Source: Isoetes taiwanensis (Eukaryota > Streptophyta > Lycopodiopsida > Isoetales > Isoetaceae). From it: 64,000 nt of DNA. A program made the position numbers and the translations under genes. The notes below the pieces were generated by a model. It ran no database searches, was not told the DNA's origin, and saw only the letters and a list, made by a program, of their open reading frames with translations. The stretch is from positions 1,433,138-1,497,137 of the forward strand of contig JAJEKV010000071.1 in the NCBI GenBank assembly GCA_021234155.1. The letters run 5' to 3'. Numbering within the stretch: position 1 is the first letter of the stretch; each line of letters opens with the position of its first letter. This document shows positions 1 to 11,394 of the stretch, piece after piece.

Positions 1-840
1 ACTTGACAATCTTTACATTTTATTAAAGACTCTCGGCGGTATCCAAGCTTCCTATCATTCAAAAGAAAATGAAAGTCATCATGCAACCTAGCTGCATTTA
101 GAAGATCTTTGCAATCGTACAATGTACAGTCTTCTTCAACATTGATGATCTTATTCTCTAAATCTCCACAAGCAATAGTTAGCTCCATTGAAGAAGATAT
201 AGTGCTCCTCAATTTCTTTCCAAACCCAATGATCTCCGTCCCTAATTTTTCTTTTCCTCTCCACGAAGTAAGTAAAGTATAGAAACTGCTTGGACAATCT
301 GCACCTGTAACACAAAGAACTCTTTGATAACTTTTAATATAAGAAATTCAGATAGCAAATAGGAACCAAGTTTTCTTACCTGAAAATAAGAGTATCAACT
401 GCTACCAAAATAACTCAATGTCCTAATAAGACTACTTTAACCAATATACCTAATGAGCTAATGTGATTATTTCTTATTTTGAATATATGTTTTTTTTATA
501 ACAACCCATTCAATTGTTTTAGGAATATATGGTCTATGGTTTCAGGAATTATTATTTTTTACATCCATATCAAAACCCCCCGGAACCCCCTGTTATTTTG
601 CTACATATTTTACTACCACTAACATGTTCTTTTCTTTTCCACTTGCTAGAAAATAGATTGTCCAGTGTCCCATAAAGATGGTTTGCTGAAAACATATGTT
701 TGTCGTGTCCTTCTAACTGAGGATTCATGTTGAAATAAGAAAGAGAACAAGTACAAAAGCTTACCAGCACATCTAGCACCGTCTAATGTCTTGTAAATCT
801 CTTTCCAAGTTGTTCTTAGAATGTTGTTAAGATCTTGCAA
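1..840 (-). CDS. Unrecognised gene, 3' part or internal exons, off the left edge
   Basis: Two exons are supported on the minus strand. The first runs from about 840 to 765 and ends in a GT donor (CTG|GTAAGC). The second runs from 304 to the window edge and is preceded by a TTACAG acceptor. Splicing them keeps one open frame across the join (phase 1, giving Gly) and through about 100 codons to position 1. The upstream exon encodes a stretch beginning LQDLNNILRTTWKEIYKTL. The second contains Cys-rich pieces (TIACGDLE, CTLYDCKDLL, IKCKDCQ). I do not recognise the family. The start codon and any upstream exons were not found; they could lie in 841-1895. The gene shares its strand with Nup54 and lies downstream of it. 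Confidence 0.4.
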
Positions 841-1895
841 TCTACTAACTCAGCGCCCATTAAGCTAAGACTCGGGGGTCCAACCTCATGTAACCACACC
901 AAAAGTATCACAATAATAGCTTGTAATAAATGCTATGTAAGAAATGACCTTGTACACGAAATACTCCATATTATATGAGAATGTACACCTGTCATACTGA
1001 GCTAATTTGTAAGGAAGAAAATGAGTGAACAAAAAATTGATATTGTTTTACGTAGGAATGATAAGTTGACTTGCTTGCCATATCAGCACATAATTAAGAG
1101 GAAGTAAATATTCCTTCATGGTGGAAGCTTTTACCATAAATATACATGAACCTCATAGAAAAGCTGGTGCCAATGGCACTCCAATTGTGAGCTTCACCAG
1201 TTCTTTCCATTCTAACTTACGTTTCCAATCTATTGCATGTTCCTTCCTCGAATATACATCATTTATGGATATCGGCTCAACCGGCTGTCATATGACACTA
1301 TCCAAATGGCCCATGTGTTGCCAAGACTGGGCTGATCCTTTATCATAAAGGAAAAGATGCAAGTGCCATAAGGGACATATTTGGAAATGTGTAACATATG
1401 ACAACTGAAAACCTGCTATCTCATGAACTCCGATGCATTCCAACTCGTCATGAATTCAATTGTTACAATTAAATTTCTTAATTCTATGTTGAAATTTGGC
1501 AGGCCTGCTAAGACAATTATATTTGGTCATCCAAGACAGAATTCTCTCTGGTCGAACAGGCCAGTTTGCAATACACATTGGGCCGATGGTATAAGAATGT
1601 CTTCCAGCATGGCAAAAGTTGGACTGAAATTTCCTATACATGTGGAAGTTCTAATTCAGGAGCAGTTCACGGATCAGAGAAATGTGAGCCCATTGTCTAG
1701 AGTACATGTTCTTTCATTATAGGAGCATCCAAAAACGAGTGTTGAAATATTAAATGGTGCTCCAAAAAATGAGGCTTACACCAGTTCCTGATATAAGATG
1801 GAGAGGAGGACCTGACATCAGGGAGAAGTGTCGATGCTCTGTGTGATGTGTTAAGATTAATGCACAAGAATATGACATACAATAAAAGCTGTGTT
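841..1895. other. No recognisable gene between Nup54 and the left-edge gene
   Basis: Only short open frames without recognisable domains are visible on either strand. It probably holds the 3' UTR of Nup54 and the promoter, or further exons, of the gene at the left edge. Confidence 0.5.
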
Positions 1896-4676
1896 TTATG
1901 AAAATGTACTTGGAAAAAACTTCGCCCCAGGTTCTTTTAGCTTGTTCTTATATATTTCAGTTCCTAGAAATCTGTCAGACATTTCTGCATCGTCCGACGT
2001 CATAATTTCAATATCCCTCATGTCTCGTTTGAGCACAGCAGCAAGTCGGGTAATTGCCTCAGTTTGTTGTTTCATAACCTGAAAATAGATAAAAGGGTCA
2101 TTATAGGGCTGCAATATTGCATGAACTTAGCAGGAAGGAACAAAAATTATAATAGCAACTTAACCTAAAAAACAGATATATTTATACACCTCCTGAATAT
2201 CCACCAGACTCTGGTCATCAATTTTGCCAGTCTCAAGTATTGTGCTTGCGCAGCTTCCTCCAACACCTGCTTGTACTCGAGACAATGACAGAACGGAGTC
2301 CACCTTTCTTGGAAGTTCCCCACTTGTAGAATGCAGCTGTTCAATTCAAAGTGTATAAGATGCCACGATATCTTCAAAAGCTTAATGAGATGCATATTTT
2401 CCAAAGTATAAAATGCTATGATTTTTCAAAAAGTTTTTTAGGACACAGAATAGCATGCCGATTTTCAAAAGTTTAAAGACACGGGTCCTTTCTATAGTAT
2501 TCACACAATAAAAAATAGCTATTAAGTTCACATAACAGACCTGACGAGCTAAACTCCGCAATAGTTCTCCCAACTGAGCCTCTCCTCTTGTCAATGGCAT
2601 CCGTAAACCTTTAACTTCAAGGGCTTCAACTATTCTCATAACCTTCAGTAAAAAGATTATTTAGTACAGTATATTATACTCCAAGCATTACAACTCAGCA
2701 AGAAAGATAACATGGAAATATACAAAATAAGGCAATTATGATGGCTTCAAAGACCAGCAACAGACATGGCTATAGCTTAGATTAGCCTACTACAAACAAT
2801 AGCGCCACTACATATACTTAATCAAAGGAGAAGTGTTAAAAAGAAGAGTGACATCAAAGAAAATGCATTTATTATCCTTGACGATTTGATGAGACGAGTT
2901 GCTCTGCAGTCCGGTTTCAATATTTCATACTCTATATATAGGAATAGGCAAAGTTGTTTCTAAGCCATTTTTGTCCTACCAGGCTTTAGGAATCAGATCT
3001 TTCAAACATGCGCTTAGAATAGATATAACTGTTTGTCACATACTTACTCTCAACAACCGTCTTTGTAATTCTTGCTCTTTCTGTCTCAACCGCTGGATCC
3101 ATGGAAGGGTATCCACTTGAAAGTGCCTTTGAAGCTACACCAAAGCAAAAAAAGAAGGAAAAATATGGAAATAGCGAAAACAGAATTAATGCAGAGTCTT
3201 CATACCATCTTGACATTACTTTCTGTGGCTTGTAGTCGTTGGAAATCAGCTGCAAGAGCTTCATCCTGCAGCTGCCTTGCCCAAAATACAAAAGATATGA
3301 GAAAGACCCAGCAAAGTCAAGGCATTATTAAATTGGCCACTATGATGAGGTTTAAAGCATGAAGAAACACTTATAATTCAGTTTATACCTTCAAACGGTT
3401 TGAAAGGTCCTTAAAGCCAAGCATAAGCTCAGGCCACATACGCCCTCCATTTTCCATGCCTTCAAGCTTGTTCATTGCCTCTGCCCACATTAACTGACAT
3501 GTAGACCTATCAGATGAAAATAAAGTAACTGTGACTGTAAACTACGTTTCAGCAGTGATGTGGTATTTCTTACCTCTGGAACTCCTGGTGGCTTTACTCG
3601 CATTGATGGATCAGTAATACTCAATAACAAATGCTGTACAGCAAACAGTAGTTCCATTAATTAATTCACAACTAAAAAGGTTTCAAGACAAATTTCAGAA
3701 TCTCGTACCTTGAATGCATATCGAGGACTTCCAGGTTCATCTTTGTAAGCATCAACAATAGCCTGTAAAGATCATCATGACAGCGAATCATGCATCAGCT
3801 CACAACATTTATGTATGGTGTTATGTACAGAATCTGACCTGAATTTCCCTATCCGGAAGGGGAATGGCCAATGGAGCAACAGGTGCCATTTGTGTCGTCA
3901 GCTGTCCAGTGTTGAACATAGGTTGCTGCAGGTTACCAAATATTGATGGCTGAGTTTGTTGCATGAAAGGCATGTTGCTTGCCTGTGGTTGACCAAATTG
4001 TGCAGGTGTTGCTGACCCAAACAGACTAGGTTGCGTTTGTTGACCAAAGAGAGGTGTCTGAGCTTGTCCATATGTGGATCCTGAAGATTGTCCAAATGGT
4101 GTTTGCGGTGTTGTCTGCCCAAATAATGGAGTCTGCCCAAATGGAGATTGACCAAATGTCCCCGGTTGCGGAGTAGATCCAAACAAATTTGCTGTTGGAG
4201 CTGCAAAAACATTCATAATTGAAAATAAATAAACTGCCTATAGTTGCAAAGTCTTCAAAACTAATGCATGTCTAACTTTGCTAAATCCGATTTTAGCCCT
4301 TCCTTTACTCGAAATGATGTTCCTCATACCTGGGGATCCAAATGCAGGTGTGCTGGACCCAAAGCCGGATGTGCTTCGCGCCAAATGCAGGTGTGCTGGC
4401 ACCAAAGGCTGGCGTGCTCGATCCAAATGTAGAGGGGCTGGCCCCAAATGGTGTATTGGCACCAAATGCAGGTGTGCTGCTCGCAAAAGCTGGTGTGCTG
4501 GAACCAAAGGCAGGTGCTGGTGTGCTCGAACCAAAGGCCGGTGCTGGTGTGCTCGAACCAAAGGCCGGTGTACTGGCCCCAAAGGTCGATGCACCACCAA
4601 ATGCTGGAGTGCTGGCGAAAGGGCTAGATGTATTTGACCCGAATAAACCTCCACTAGGGGGTGTCCCTCCAAACAT
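1896..4676 (-). CDS. NUP54: Nucleoporin Nup54 (FG nucleoporin of the central channel), ten exons
   Basis: Exons on the minus strand: 4676-4330, 4200-3839, 3762-3709, 3633-3574, 3493-3389, 3271-3206, 3134-3048, 2642-2541, 2336-2190 and 2078-1896. All introns are GT-AG and short. The ATG at 4676 opens [10 protein letters not shown] and a long FG-repeat domain (repeats such as FGSSTPAFG and LFGQ, exons 1-2). The structured Nup54 part follows: an alpha/beta region ([25 protein letters not shown]) and a coiled-coil C-terminus ending in the conserved [20 protein letters not shown]. Nup54 joins Nup62 and Nup58 in the permeability barrier of the nuclear pore; the FG repeats bind transport receptors. 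Predicted length is about 503 residues. Exon 1 carries one extra base near 4375-4376, which shifts frame inside the FG repeats: the frame before it gives GAKHIRLW and the frame after it gives [11 protein letters not shown]. It could be an assembly error or a real lesion. An AG just before AAAATG suggests a further 5' UTR exon upstream. Confidence 0.9.
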
Positions 4677-5880
4677 TTTCTGCAGCAAGAACACCAATGG
4701 CAAATCGTCACGAAGAGAATGTAATAAAAGATGTTGTGAATTCACATACATGTATTGCAGTCCTTCCCAGAAGATCACTTCAAATAAGAAGCTTCAGGTT
4801 CCTGCATGCACCATCCTTCAGTATATGCATTTTAGATGTAATGCATTCTTATTTTTCGTTGCCTAAATTATTTGTCAGCCTTGCTTGCCTGAGATGTTGG
4901 ACGAAAATTTTGAAGAGACTAAATTGCTGGAAATTATCAGGCTTCTAAATCACGCTTGTATGGAGGAGACTCTTTCAGCAAATTCGTAGGTACCCCTCTT
5001 TGCCCTTTTTATCTTTTTGGACTAAAAGTAAAAAGGAAAAAACAAGAGGGTGATCTAACCTCTTGGTGACCATGGCAACCTTCTTTAACTCTTATTTCAT
5101 GTGCGCTACATTCTTAGCTTTGAAAAACCTCCGAAATCCGAATTTATACATAGCTCCTTATTCTGATAACAAGCCTGGTACATCTCTCTGGAGATGTCAT
5201 GATAACTACAATTATATGAGAAGGTTTATATTGTCATTTTGTGGTTTTTACATTTGAAAAATGTAATCAAAACAAGACCTCTAAACCTAAACCCTAAACC
5301 CTACATGGCCTGAAATCGACAGAGGCAACCAGATAAATGGCATTCGTCCACTTCACAACAAATGGGAAAAATAGAGACATAATACACACTTACTGCTTTC
5401 AAAAGCAGCTCTTCTTCAAAACATGAACATGCAGCACCATTGCCGCCAAGCGCTGTCGATACGACGTGGCCTTTAGCAAGGCAGAGACTATAAAGAAAGA
5501 GCTGAGAATTTAAGAAACGCGAGCGGGAACCTGAGCTTCAGGCTGCAGTCTTCAAATATTAGAGAACGATCTCCTTGCCGAATGGGAGGGTATTTGTGTT
5601 TTCACAATACACGTCCAATATTTATTTTTGTCCAGTGTTCGTGGAGTTCATAGACCAGGTGTGCAAGTTTTATTGTATTAAGACAATAGAAAGTTTCGGC
5701 TCTAAACACAAGATATCCGACTGGCCAAAGTAATAGGAAATTTTTCGATGGGACCTAGAAAGTTTGCCCAACACTAGGTAGTAATATTAGTTTTTTACAT
5801 GATTTAAAAAAGTGTAATCTGATAGTAATTTCAAATAAAGTTCTTAAAAAAAAAGGTGTGATTTGATAGTAATTTCAAGG
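4677..5880. other. Nup54 5' flank, no coding sequence recognised
   Basis: This is the expected position of the Nup54 5' UTR exon, UTR intron and promoter. No long open frame with family resemblance is visible. A telo-box cluster lies inside (see 5281-5303). Confidence 0.5.
5281..5303. promoter_or_regulatory. Telo-box cluster (short CCCTAAA-type repeat)
   Basis: Three imperfect tandem copies of the plant telomere heptamer (CCTAAAC / CCCTAAA) lie about 600 bp upstream of the Nup54 ATG. Plant telo boxes (AAACCCTAA) are known near the 5' ends of translation and cell-cycle genes. Here the position fits the Nup54 promoter or 5' UTR; activity is inferred only. Confidence 0.45.
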
Positions 5881-5884
5881 GAAA

Positions 5885-6125
5885 ACTATCAAAATGCCCC
5901 ACGAATTTATAATTACCAAAATGCCCCTATGAACTTCAAAATTATCAAAATGCCCCTTACTCAAATAAATATACAAATAAATAACCAATTTACTCCTATG
6001 CACTAACATCACCAAAATACCTCTACACGCCAAACTTAATTACCAAAATGCCATTATACCAATCAATCTACACCAAATTTAATTACTACAATGCCCTATA
6101 CTCCAAACTTAATTATCAAAATCCC
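5885..6125. repeat. Degenerate tandem array of a ~28-bp A-rich unit
   Basis: The motif ATTAnCAAAATGCCCC recurs at roughly 25-35 bp spacing (for example at about 5888, 5914, 5942, 6010, 6038 and 6112) with drift toward the right end. It marks the left border of the Helitron-containing region. Confidence 0.55.
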
Positions 6126-6354
6126 ATACATGACTACTTATGGTATTATAACTTTTCATTTTGGTGTGTTATGGGAGATGTCTTTTTGGTTTGAAAAAAG
6201 GATAAAAATTCAACTAGCAAGAGGCACACCAGAAGGCTTTAGCAAGATAAGACTTATTAGGTTTTTATTTAGGCTTGGTGTCATTAGACTGTTATTGGTG
6301 GATAATGTTTTCCCTTTGTATTTCAATGTTATGTAACATATTAGATTTTTTCTC

Positions 6355-6725
6355 GTTCGCAGGAGTCCAGTGCCATGCTAGATGGTTTGGTGATTTTGAA
6401 TTAGTGTGTTTCCATTGTATGTGCTTCGGTATGCAAGGTCTGTGTCGCTCTCGAAGTTATCATCAAACGGCTGGTGATAAGATTGTAGTTGTAAAAAATT
6501 GTATTTTTGATGGCACAAATTACAATGTTATTTTAATATATTAAATTTTCTGTTTCGCAGAAGGAACCAGTATTTCTTGGACTTGCTAGGTGTTGAGTTG
6601 AGGTTGTTGTAGCCATGTTGGGTGGCTTGGTGCTTTTGAATTAGACTTTTTTCTATTTGATGGGCTTATGTTTGCGAGGTTGTGGTATGGAGGATGTCAA
6701 TGTCGAAGTAGTAGTCGAATGGTTT
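6355..6725. repeat. Diverged tandem duplication, about 190-bp unit
   Basis: Two blocks align in order: one starting near 6355 (GTTCGCAGGAGTCCAG, then a TTGGTGATTTTGAATTAG segment) and one starting near 6550 (GTTTCGCAGAAGGAACCAG, then TTGGTGCTTTTGAATTAG). Later matching segments include ATTGTATGTGCTTCGGTATG versus ATTTGATGGGCTTATGTTTG. It may be the terminal or downstream part of the Helitron. Confidence 0.4.
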
Positions 6726-7122
6726 GTATTTGCAAACATCTGGGGCCATTTTTTTGTTTGGATTGTTCTTGTGTTGGTAAATCCTTTGCTTTAAGTTTCT
6801 TGTTTGGCCTATATACTTCTTCATAGTTGGTCTGCATGTTATCGAGTATATTGTAATTTGTTTTTGTTCCTTTTGGCCTGTACCTAATTGAACATTTGGA
6901 ATTTTGTTTCAGTTGTTTGTTAAACAATTATCATTTGAAATTATGACACGTGAAGATTAGAAACAATATGGTTGAATTTAAAATTGAAAAATTGACAAAC
7001 ACATAAGTGTTCAGGGTTTGATATTTTCAGCTCGATTCTTAGAGACCTACATGAAAAAATATATATGGGGATCTTAGTAATATAAATATATATATTGGTG
7101 TAGTGGTTTATATTTTACTTTA

Positions 7123-8037
7123 TTAGCACTTGGCTTTACTTGTCGGTTCGGGGTCGAGGAAGAAGTCAAGATTGCCAAATAGTTCTAGGGCTAGTCGTTC
7201 GTCTACTATGTATGTTAGCTTTTTCGTTGTCATAGGGTTCTTGTCCTTGTGATTGTTTTGGTATGCCTTCATTAAGTTTTCCATGAAGCTTTGCGCTGAG
7301 CGTTTGTTCAAAGATAGGCATTCTTGTACTGTTAGGTTGTATCCAACATGTAGTATTGATGCTTGGTAGGGAGAGATGCCCTCGGACACATCCTCTAGCA
7401 GTTTGTTTCCTTGTTTCTTTGTTAAGGCATCATAGTTTGCTTCAACATTTGCCTTTTTAAGGATGTGTTTTAAGATCCCTATTTGATTGGTGAGAAGAAG
7501 AATAAGAATTAAGTTCTATTAAGAGTCACTTCTAATGTTGCATAATAGACTGAGGGTTTACCTTCAGCAGGTGCATCGTTGTATTCCATTTGAAAAGTTT
7601 CTTTGTCTTCTTTTGCTGCTTTTATAAATTCCTCTATATCATTATTTGAGCCGAACCCCTTGATGTATTCCATGGGTTCCTTTCTGCATAGGTTTACGAA
7701 TCACATTGTTTGGTTGGATAATGTAATTGTGGAGGAATTTGTTGACTCTTTTGCTTTCTTAGCATCCTGCTGTTTCTTGATCTCTTCTAGAAATGATTTA
7801 TAAAACTGCAAGATGGTATAAGATAATTATTACCTTTATTTGTTATGGTGCATTATTATAGTTTGACTTATATTCTTGGAGGTGTACCATGTTTGTGGTT
7901 GGTCTTTTTCTTCCGGCACTTGATTCGGATGTGTCTTTTGTCTTGGTGGTTTTATCTTTTGCCATTTGGTTGCTGGATTTTAAGTGGCATTGGTCAAAAT
8001 TTAATTGATTATTAATATGTCTCTTTTCTCTTATCAA
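7123..8037 (-). pseudogene. Possible Helitron accessory gene of unknown function
   Basis: Open blocks in the same orientation as, and directly downstream of, the helicase remnant. A basic block near 7970-7845 (MAKDKTTKTKDTSESSAGRK) is followed by a Lys-rich helix block near 7805-7560 (FYKSFLEEIKKQQDAKKAKE). A block from about 7470 to 7123 contains KANVEANYDALTKKQ and ends LDFFLDPEPTSKAKC. An in-frame stop interrupts the middle block (NQTM*FVN). I recognise no domain. It may be a C-terminal extension or a second Helitron gene; frame breaks show it is decayed. Confidence 0.3.
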
Positions 8038-8086
8038 ATCAATTTTCTGTTAGGTAATTATTGTAGCCTTGGGATATTTTACCTTT

Positions 8087-9404
8087 TCAGTCCCATGAGA
8101 GGCTCTTGTTCGGTTGGAAGTCTGTAGTGCTTAGTGGTCTTACGATGCGCAATTGATCTTTTGATTTGACCCTTGAAAACATAACATATAGTAGGCCTGG
8201 TGAGAATGCTTTTCGGACAACAATGAGGGCCTTGTTATCGATTGTCGCGCCTTGGGACTTGTGGGCAGTCATCGCATAGGCTAGGGCAATAGGGAATGTC
8301 CTTTTGTAAAACCTTTTTCCATTATGGTACTTGTATTGAATTTTTTATCGTCGTATTTCAATGTACCGTGATGTATCATTGATATTGCATATGATGGATC
8401 TCACTTGATTGTTTGTACCAATGTCTATATAAGAAACTATTCATGTGGTGCCATTGGCAATTGAGGACGATACATCAATGTTTGTCGTTAGGATAATCTT
8501 GAATCCTACTTCTACATAGGGTATTTCATGGAAGGTTCTTTCTGATATCCATGCATCCAACTCTGCTTCATCGTCGACACTTGTATCCACAACTAATTGA
8601 ATAAGTTGATGCTGCCGAAAAATTTTGTCAATGGTGTACTTGTTGTAGAAGTACACATCTTCATTGTGGGTGCATAATGTCATTGTATTTTGGTCTATAA
8701 AATCTAATGCATTTTGCTGATTGATTATTTTTCCTTTCAAAACATGGATTAGATCTTCGCTCCCTTACTCGTATGATGTCAAGGAATGTAGCATAGTCGT
8801 TGTCTGATGTGTGTCGAATGGAGTGCTGCAGGTGGTATTTTTGTGCTTGTTGGTAGTGGATGGATGATGACAAGGGACATATGTGGCATACTTCAATTTC
8901 TTGTCTTCTATGGTGGCATATTGGGGGCAATTGGGCGTGGTCTCCAAATAGCAGTAGATATTTCTTTCGAAGGAGTTGGTCAATAGACCATGTAGTTACC
9001 TCGGAGATTTGTCTTTGTATCATGTGGAATGATAAGGCGGTGAGCATTGACATCTCATCAATTATTAGCACATCAAACATCTTGAGTTGTTGATACCTGA
9101 TATCTGTTTTTGAAATTGTTTGTGGCCATTGACTTCTTATAGGTAATGCAAATTGATGGTGAACTGTTGTTGCACTTGTACATATCCTACAAGTTGCAAT
9201 GCCTGTAGTTGTTGTTACTAGATAGAGCTTTCCTGCTTCTTCGTAATGTTTGAGTAAGTGCTTGATTAAGAAAGTTTTTCCACTTCCTGGGGTTCCAGAA
9301 ATAATATACATTCCTTTTGGGCAATTTGATAGTGCAGAGAATATTTTTTCTTGGTCTGGCTTTAAGGTTCCTTGGGGTACTTCGACGGTGCTAGTTGAAA
9401 TCAA
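8087..9404 (-). pseudogene. PIF1-type helicase domain of a Helitron RepHel protein
   Basis: The frame contains Walker A (GTPGSGKTFLIKHLL), a TTTGIAT motif, Walker B (VLIIDEMSML), motif III (LFGDHAQLPPI), the S-I-R-H region and, after breaks, the C-terminal motif AYAMTAHKSQGATI with VMFSRVKS. This is the usual motif order of the superfamily 1B PIF1 helicase that forms the C-terminal half of the Helitron transposase. It unwinds DNA during rolling-circle transposition. Several frameshifts and stops (around 8450, 8660 and 8340) interrupt it, so it is inactive as it stands. Confidence 0.85.
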
Positions 9405-10562
9405 TGTCTGTTCTTGAGCTGGTTCTGAGTAGTGTGTCTATGGTGAACTCATAAACTGGGTGTAATTTTTGAATCATTGCATTTAACACCTGGGATTGGT
9501 CTTCATGCTCTAGAAGGCGGTAATCAGTATAGTTGCCAATGTATTTTAGGATATCTTCTTCACTTTCATCAAACCTCGTAGTTGACACTCATGGAAGTAT
9601 GACATTGTTGTATTATTAAGAGACAGGAGGTCACTCTCCTGTGTAATTGGAATTTCTTATAGGAGGATGTTGTAGAAGAATTCTTCGCAATGGTGTAATG
9701 GATGGTAATCAGTAAATCTGATAACACGATTAGTTCGTATGATAGTATTGCCGTAACTATCTGTTCCAACAAAGTTGTTAGTGTTGTGTTTCTTTGTGAC
9801 TTCAAATGATGACCAGAACTCTTTGAAGGTCAACGCATGCATGGTTGTTGGTCTAGCATAGTAATAATCCACGGCGTGTAGGTTTGGAATTGAACCTCTT
9901 ACAATTACTTGTATGCGAGATGTTGGAGGTGATATGTCTATGTATGTGACAAACTCTGATCTGTGGATAAAGGGGATTTGTAAGCATGTCAAGGCTGCCT
10001 CGGTTGCAGATATGGGTTTGGAAAGGATCATTGATGATAGGATTTTTAATTTTGTTGTATCCAAACCCTCTATGCCTAGTTTTTTTATGTCATCTCCATG
10101 TAGGTCTAAATTTCCATAGGGCTCACACTTCACCGCGTATTTTAGTAGGTAGAATGACCAGCTTCCATTTGTGATCCTTTGTAAATTCATGTGGGCTCCC
10201 CATAGTAGTAGGATTGTGGAATGGTGGGGTACCACTCGTTCGTGTTCAAGACTTGGTCTATGGTATACCCACCTTTGGGACTCTTCATCAAGAGTAGCAT
10301 TGAGTGCATTATGTGGACTATAAGGGAATCCGTAAGCATTGCCTTATTCTAGAATGCTTGTAGCAACTTGGTCTGCATGTATGTATTTGCTTTTGTTTAA
10401 CAAGTTCTCGTAGCTTCTGGATGGTTGGGTCTTCTGACTCTGTTGGTATATATGCATCTATTTCATTTGTGATTGCTTCAATTTGGTTAGTTGATACCCA
10501 TAAAATGATATGAGCATGTAAGGAGTGTCTATTTTGTATCTTATATCTGATAACATAGTGTT
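9391..10562 (-). pseudogene. Helitron Rep (HUH endonuclease) domain, C-terminal portion
   Basis: Just left of the Copia-1 insertion the frame encodes HSLHAHIILWV, the H-x-H metal-binding motif of HUH Rep nucleases. After a frameshift near 10,330 follows SFYLLKYAVKCEP, the Y-xx-K-Y type catalytic tyrosine motif. The piece continues toward the helicase (TDYRLLEHEDQSQVLNAMI) with a stop near 9,657 and a frameshift near 9,405. The N-terminal part of the same protein lies at 23,150-23,634, on the far side of Copia-1. Confidence 0.8.
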
Positions 10563-10567
10563 CTACA

Positions 10568-11368
10568 TGTGAGGAAAAGAATATTTTTCCTAAGTTCACC
10601 TTATAATGGGAGACAATTGCAGAATGATATGGTTGACAAGTTTACAGAACTTGTCAAGTTATTATAATGATAAATAGATAGCTTGTTTTCTCAGTATGTG
10701 GAATTCTTATGGTGATAGACAAACAACAAGACTTGATCAGTGAAATGCTGAAATCACAAGGGTCAGAGGAAAGGAGAAAATCAAAGTGAAAAATGGTTAA
10801 CCTATATGGTTCTAAAGGTTCATAGTTGAATAATGGTGATAAGTGCTTTAGGTTGATTTATTATGGTCGAACCATTACATTAAGATTATTTATCCCTAAT
10901 GGTTTAACCATTGAAAATATTGTATTATAGTATCGTGGCAGTCCGAAGACTTCGTCAATGATTCAAAAGGCAAGCTTATCCGGAGGGAAAAGACCTGGAT
11001 CAGATTTAGAAAGGTAAAACGGTCGAATAGATTCACAGACCGGATCGGTAGTCTCCATGACCCCCGGATCCATGTAAATAAAGGTAGAAGTATAGTCGAG
11101 ATAAGTAATGTGATATTTATGAAGACATTTGCAGAGTCCAAAGGTATTCGTCAATGATATTATGTATTTGAGTTACACAAGTTTAATTGAGTGGGTTGAA
11201 GATCATTTGTAAGTGAATATGTATTCTATATGGTTGTGTGCACTTCAATAATACAATGAAATATGATCAATATTGTTCAAGGGAAATTTATCTAGTGAAC
11301 AAGCTCTAATGTGGCTTTAAGCGTTGGTTTATGATCTATACTTGATCTTAGAATAAATAATTCTAACA
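10568..11368 (+). repeat. Copia-1 5' LTR (801 bp)
   Basis: Begins TGTGAGGAAAAGAAT (the 3' copy begins TGTTAGG) and ends TTCTAACA. It matches the two halves of the 3' LTR at 16,892-17,258 and 22,707-23,144 with scattered substitutions. Confidence 0.92.
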
Positions 11369-11369
11369 G

Positions 11370-11381
11370 TGGTATCAGAGC
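11370..11381 (+). other. Copia-1 primer-binding site (initiator tRNA-Met)
   Basis: TGGTATCAGAGC lies one base after the 5' LTR. It is the standard plant Copia site complementary to the 3' end of initiator tRNA-Met. Confidence 0.9.
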
Positions 11382-11394
11382 AGGTTATACGCAG

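Noticed and set aside
1118-1722. Plus-strand frames of 76 and 99 codons
   Set aside because: No recognisable domain, splice support or homology signal.
4278-4866. Long plus-strand frames opposite Nup54 exon 1
   Set aside because: Antisense shadows of the periodic FG-repeat coding sequence.
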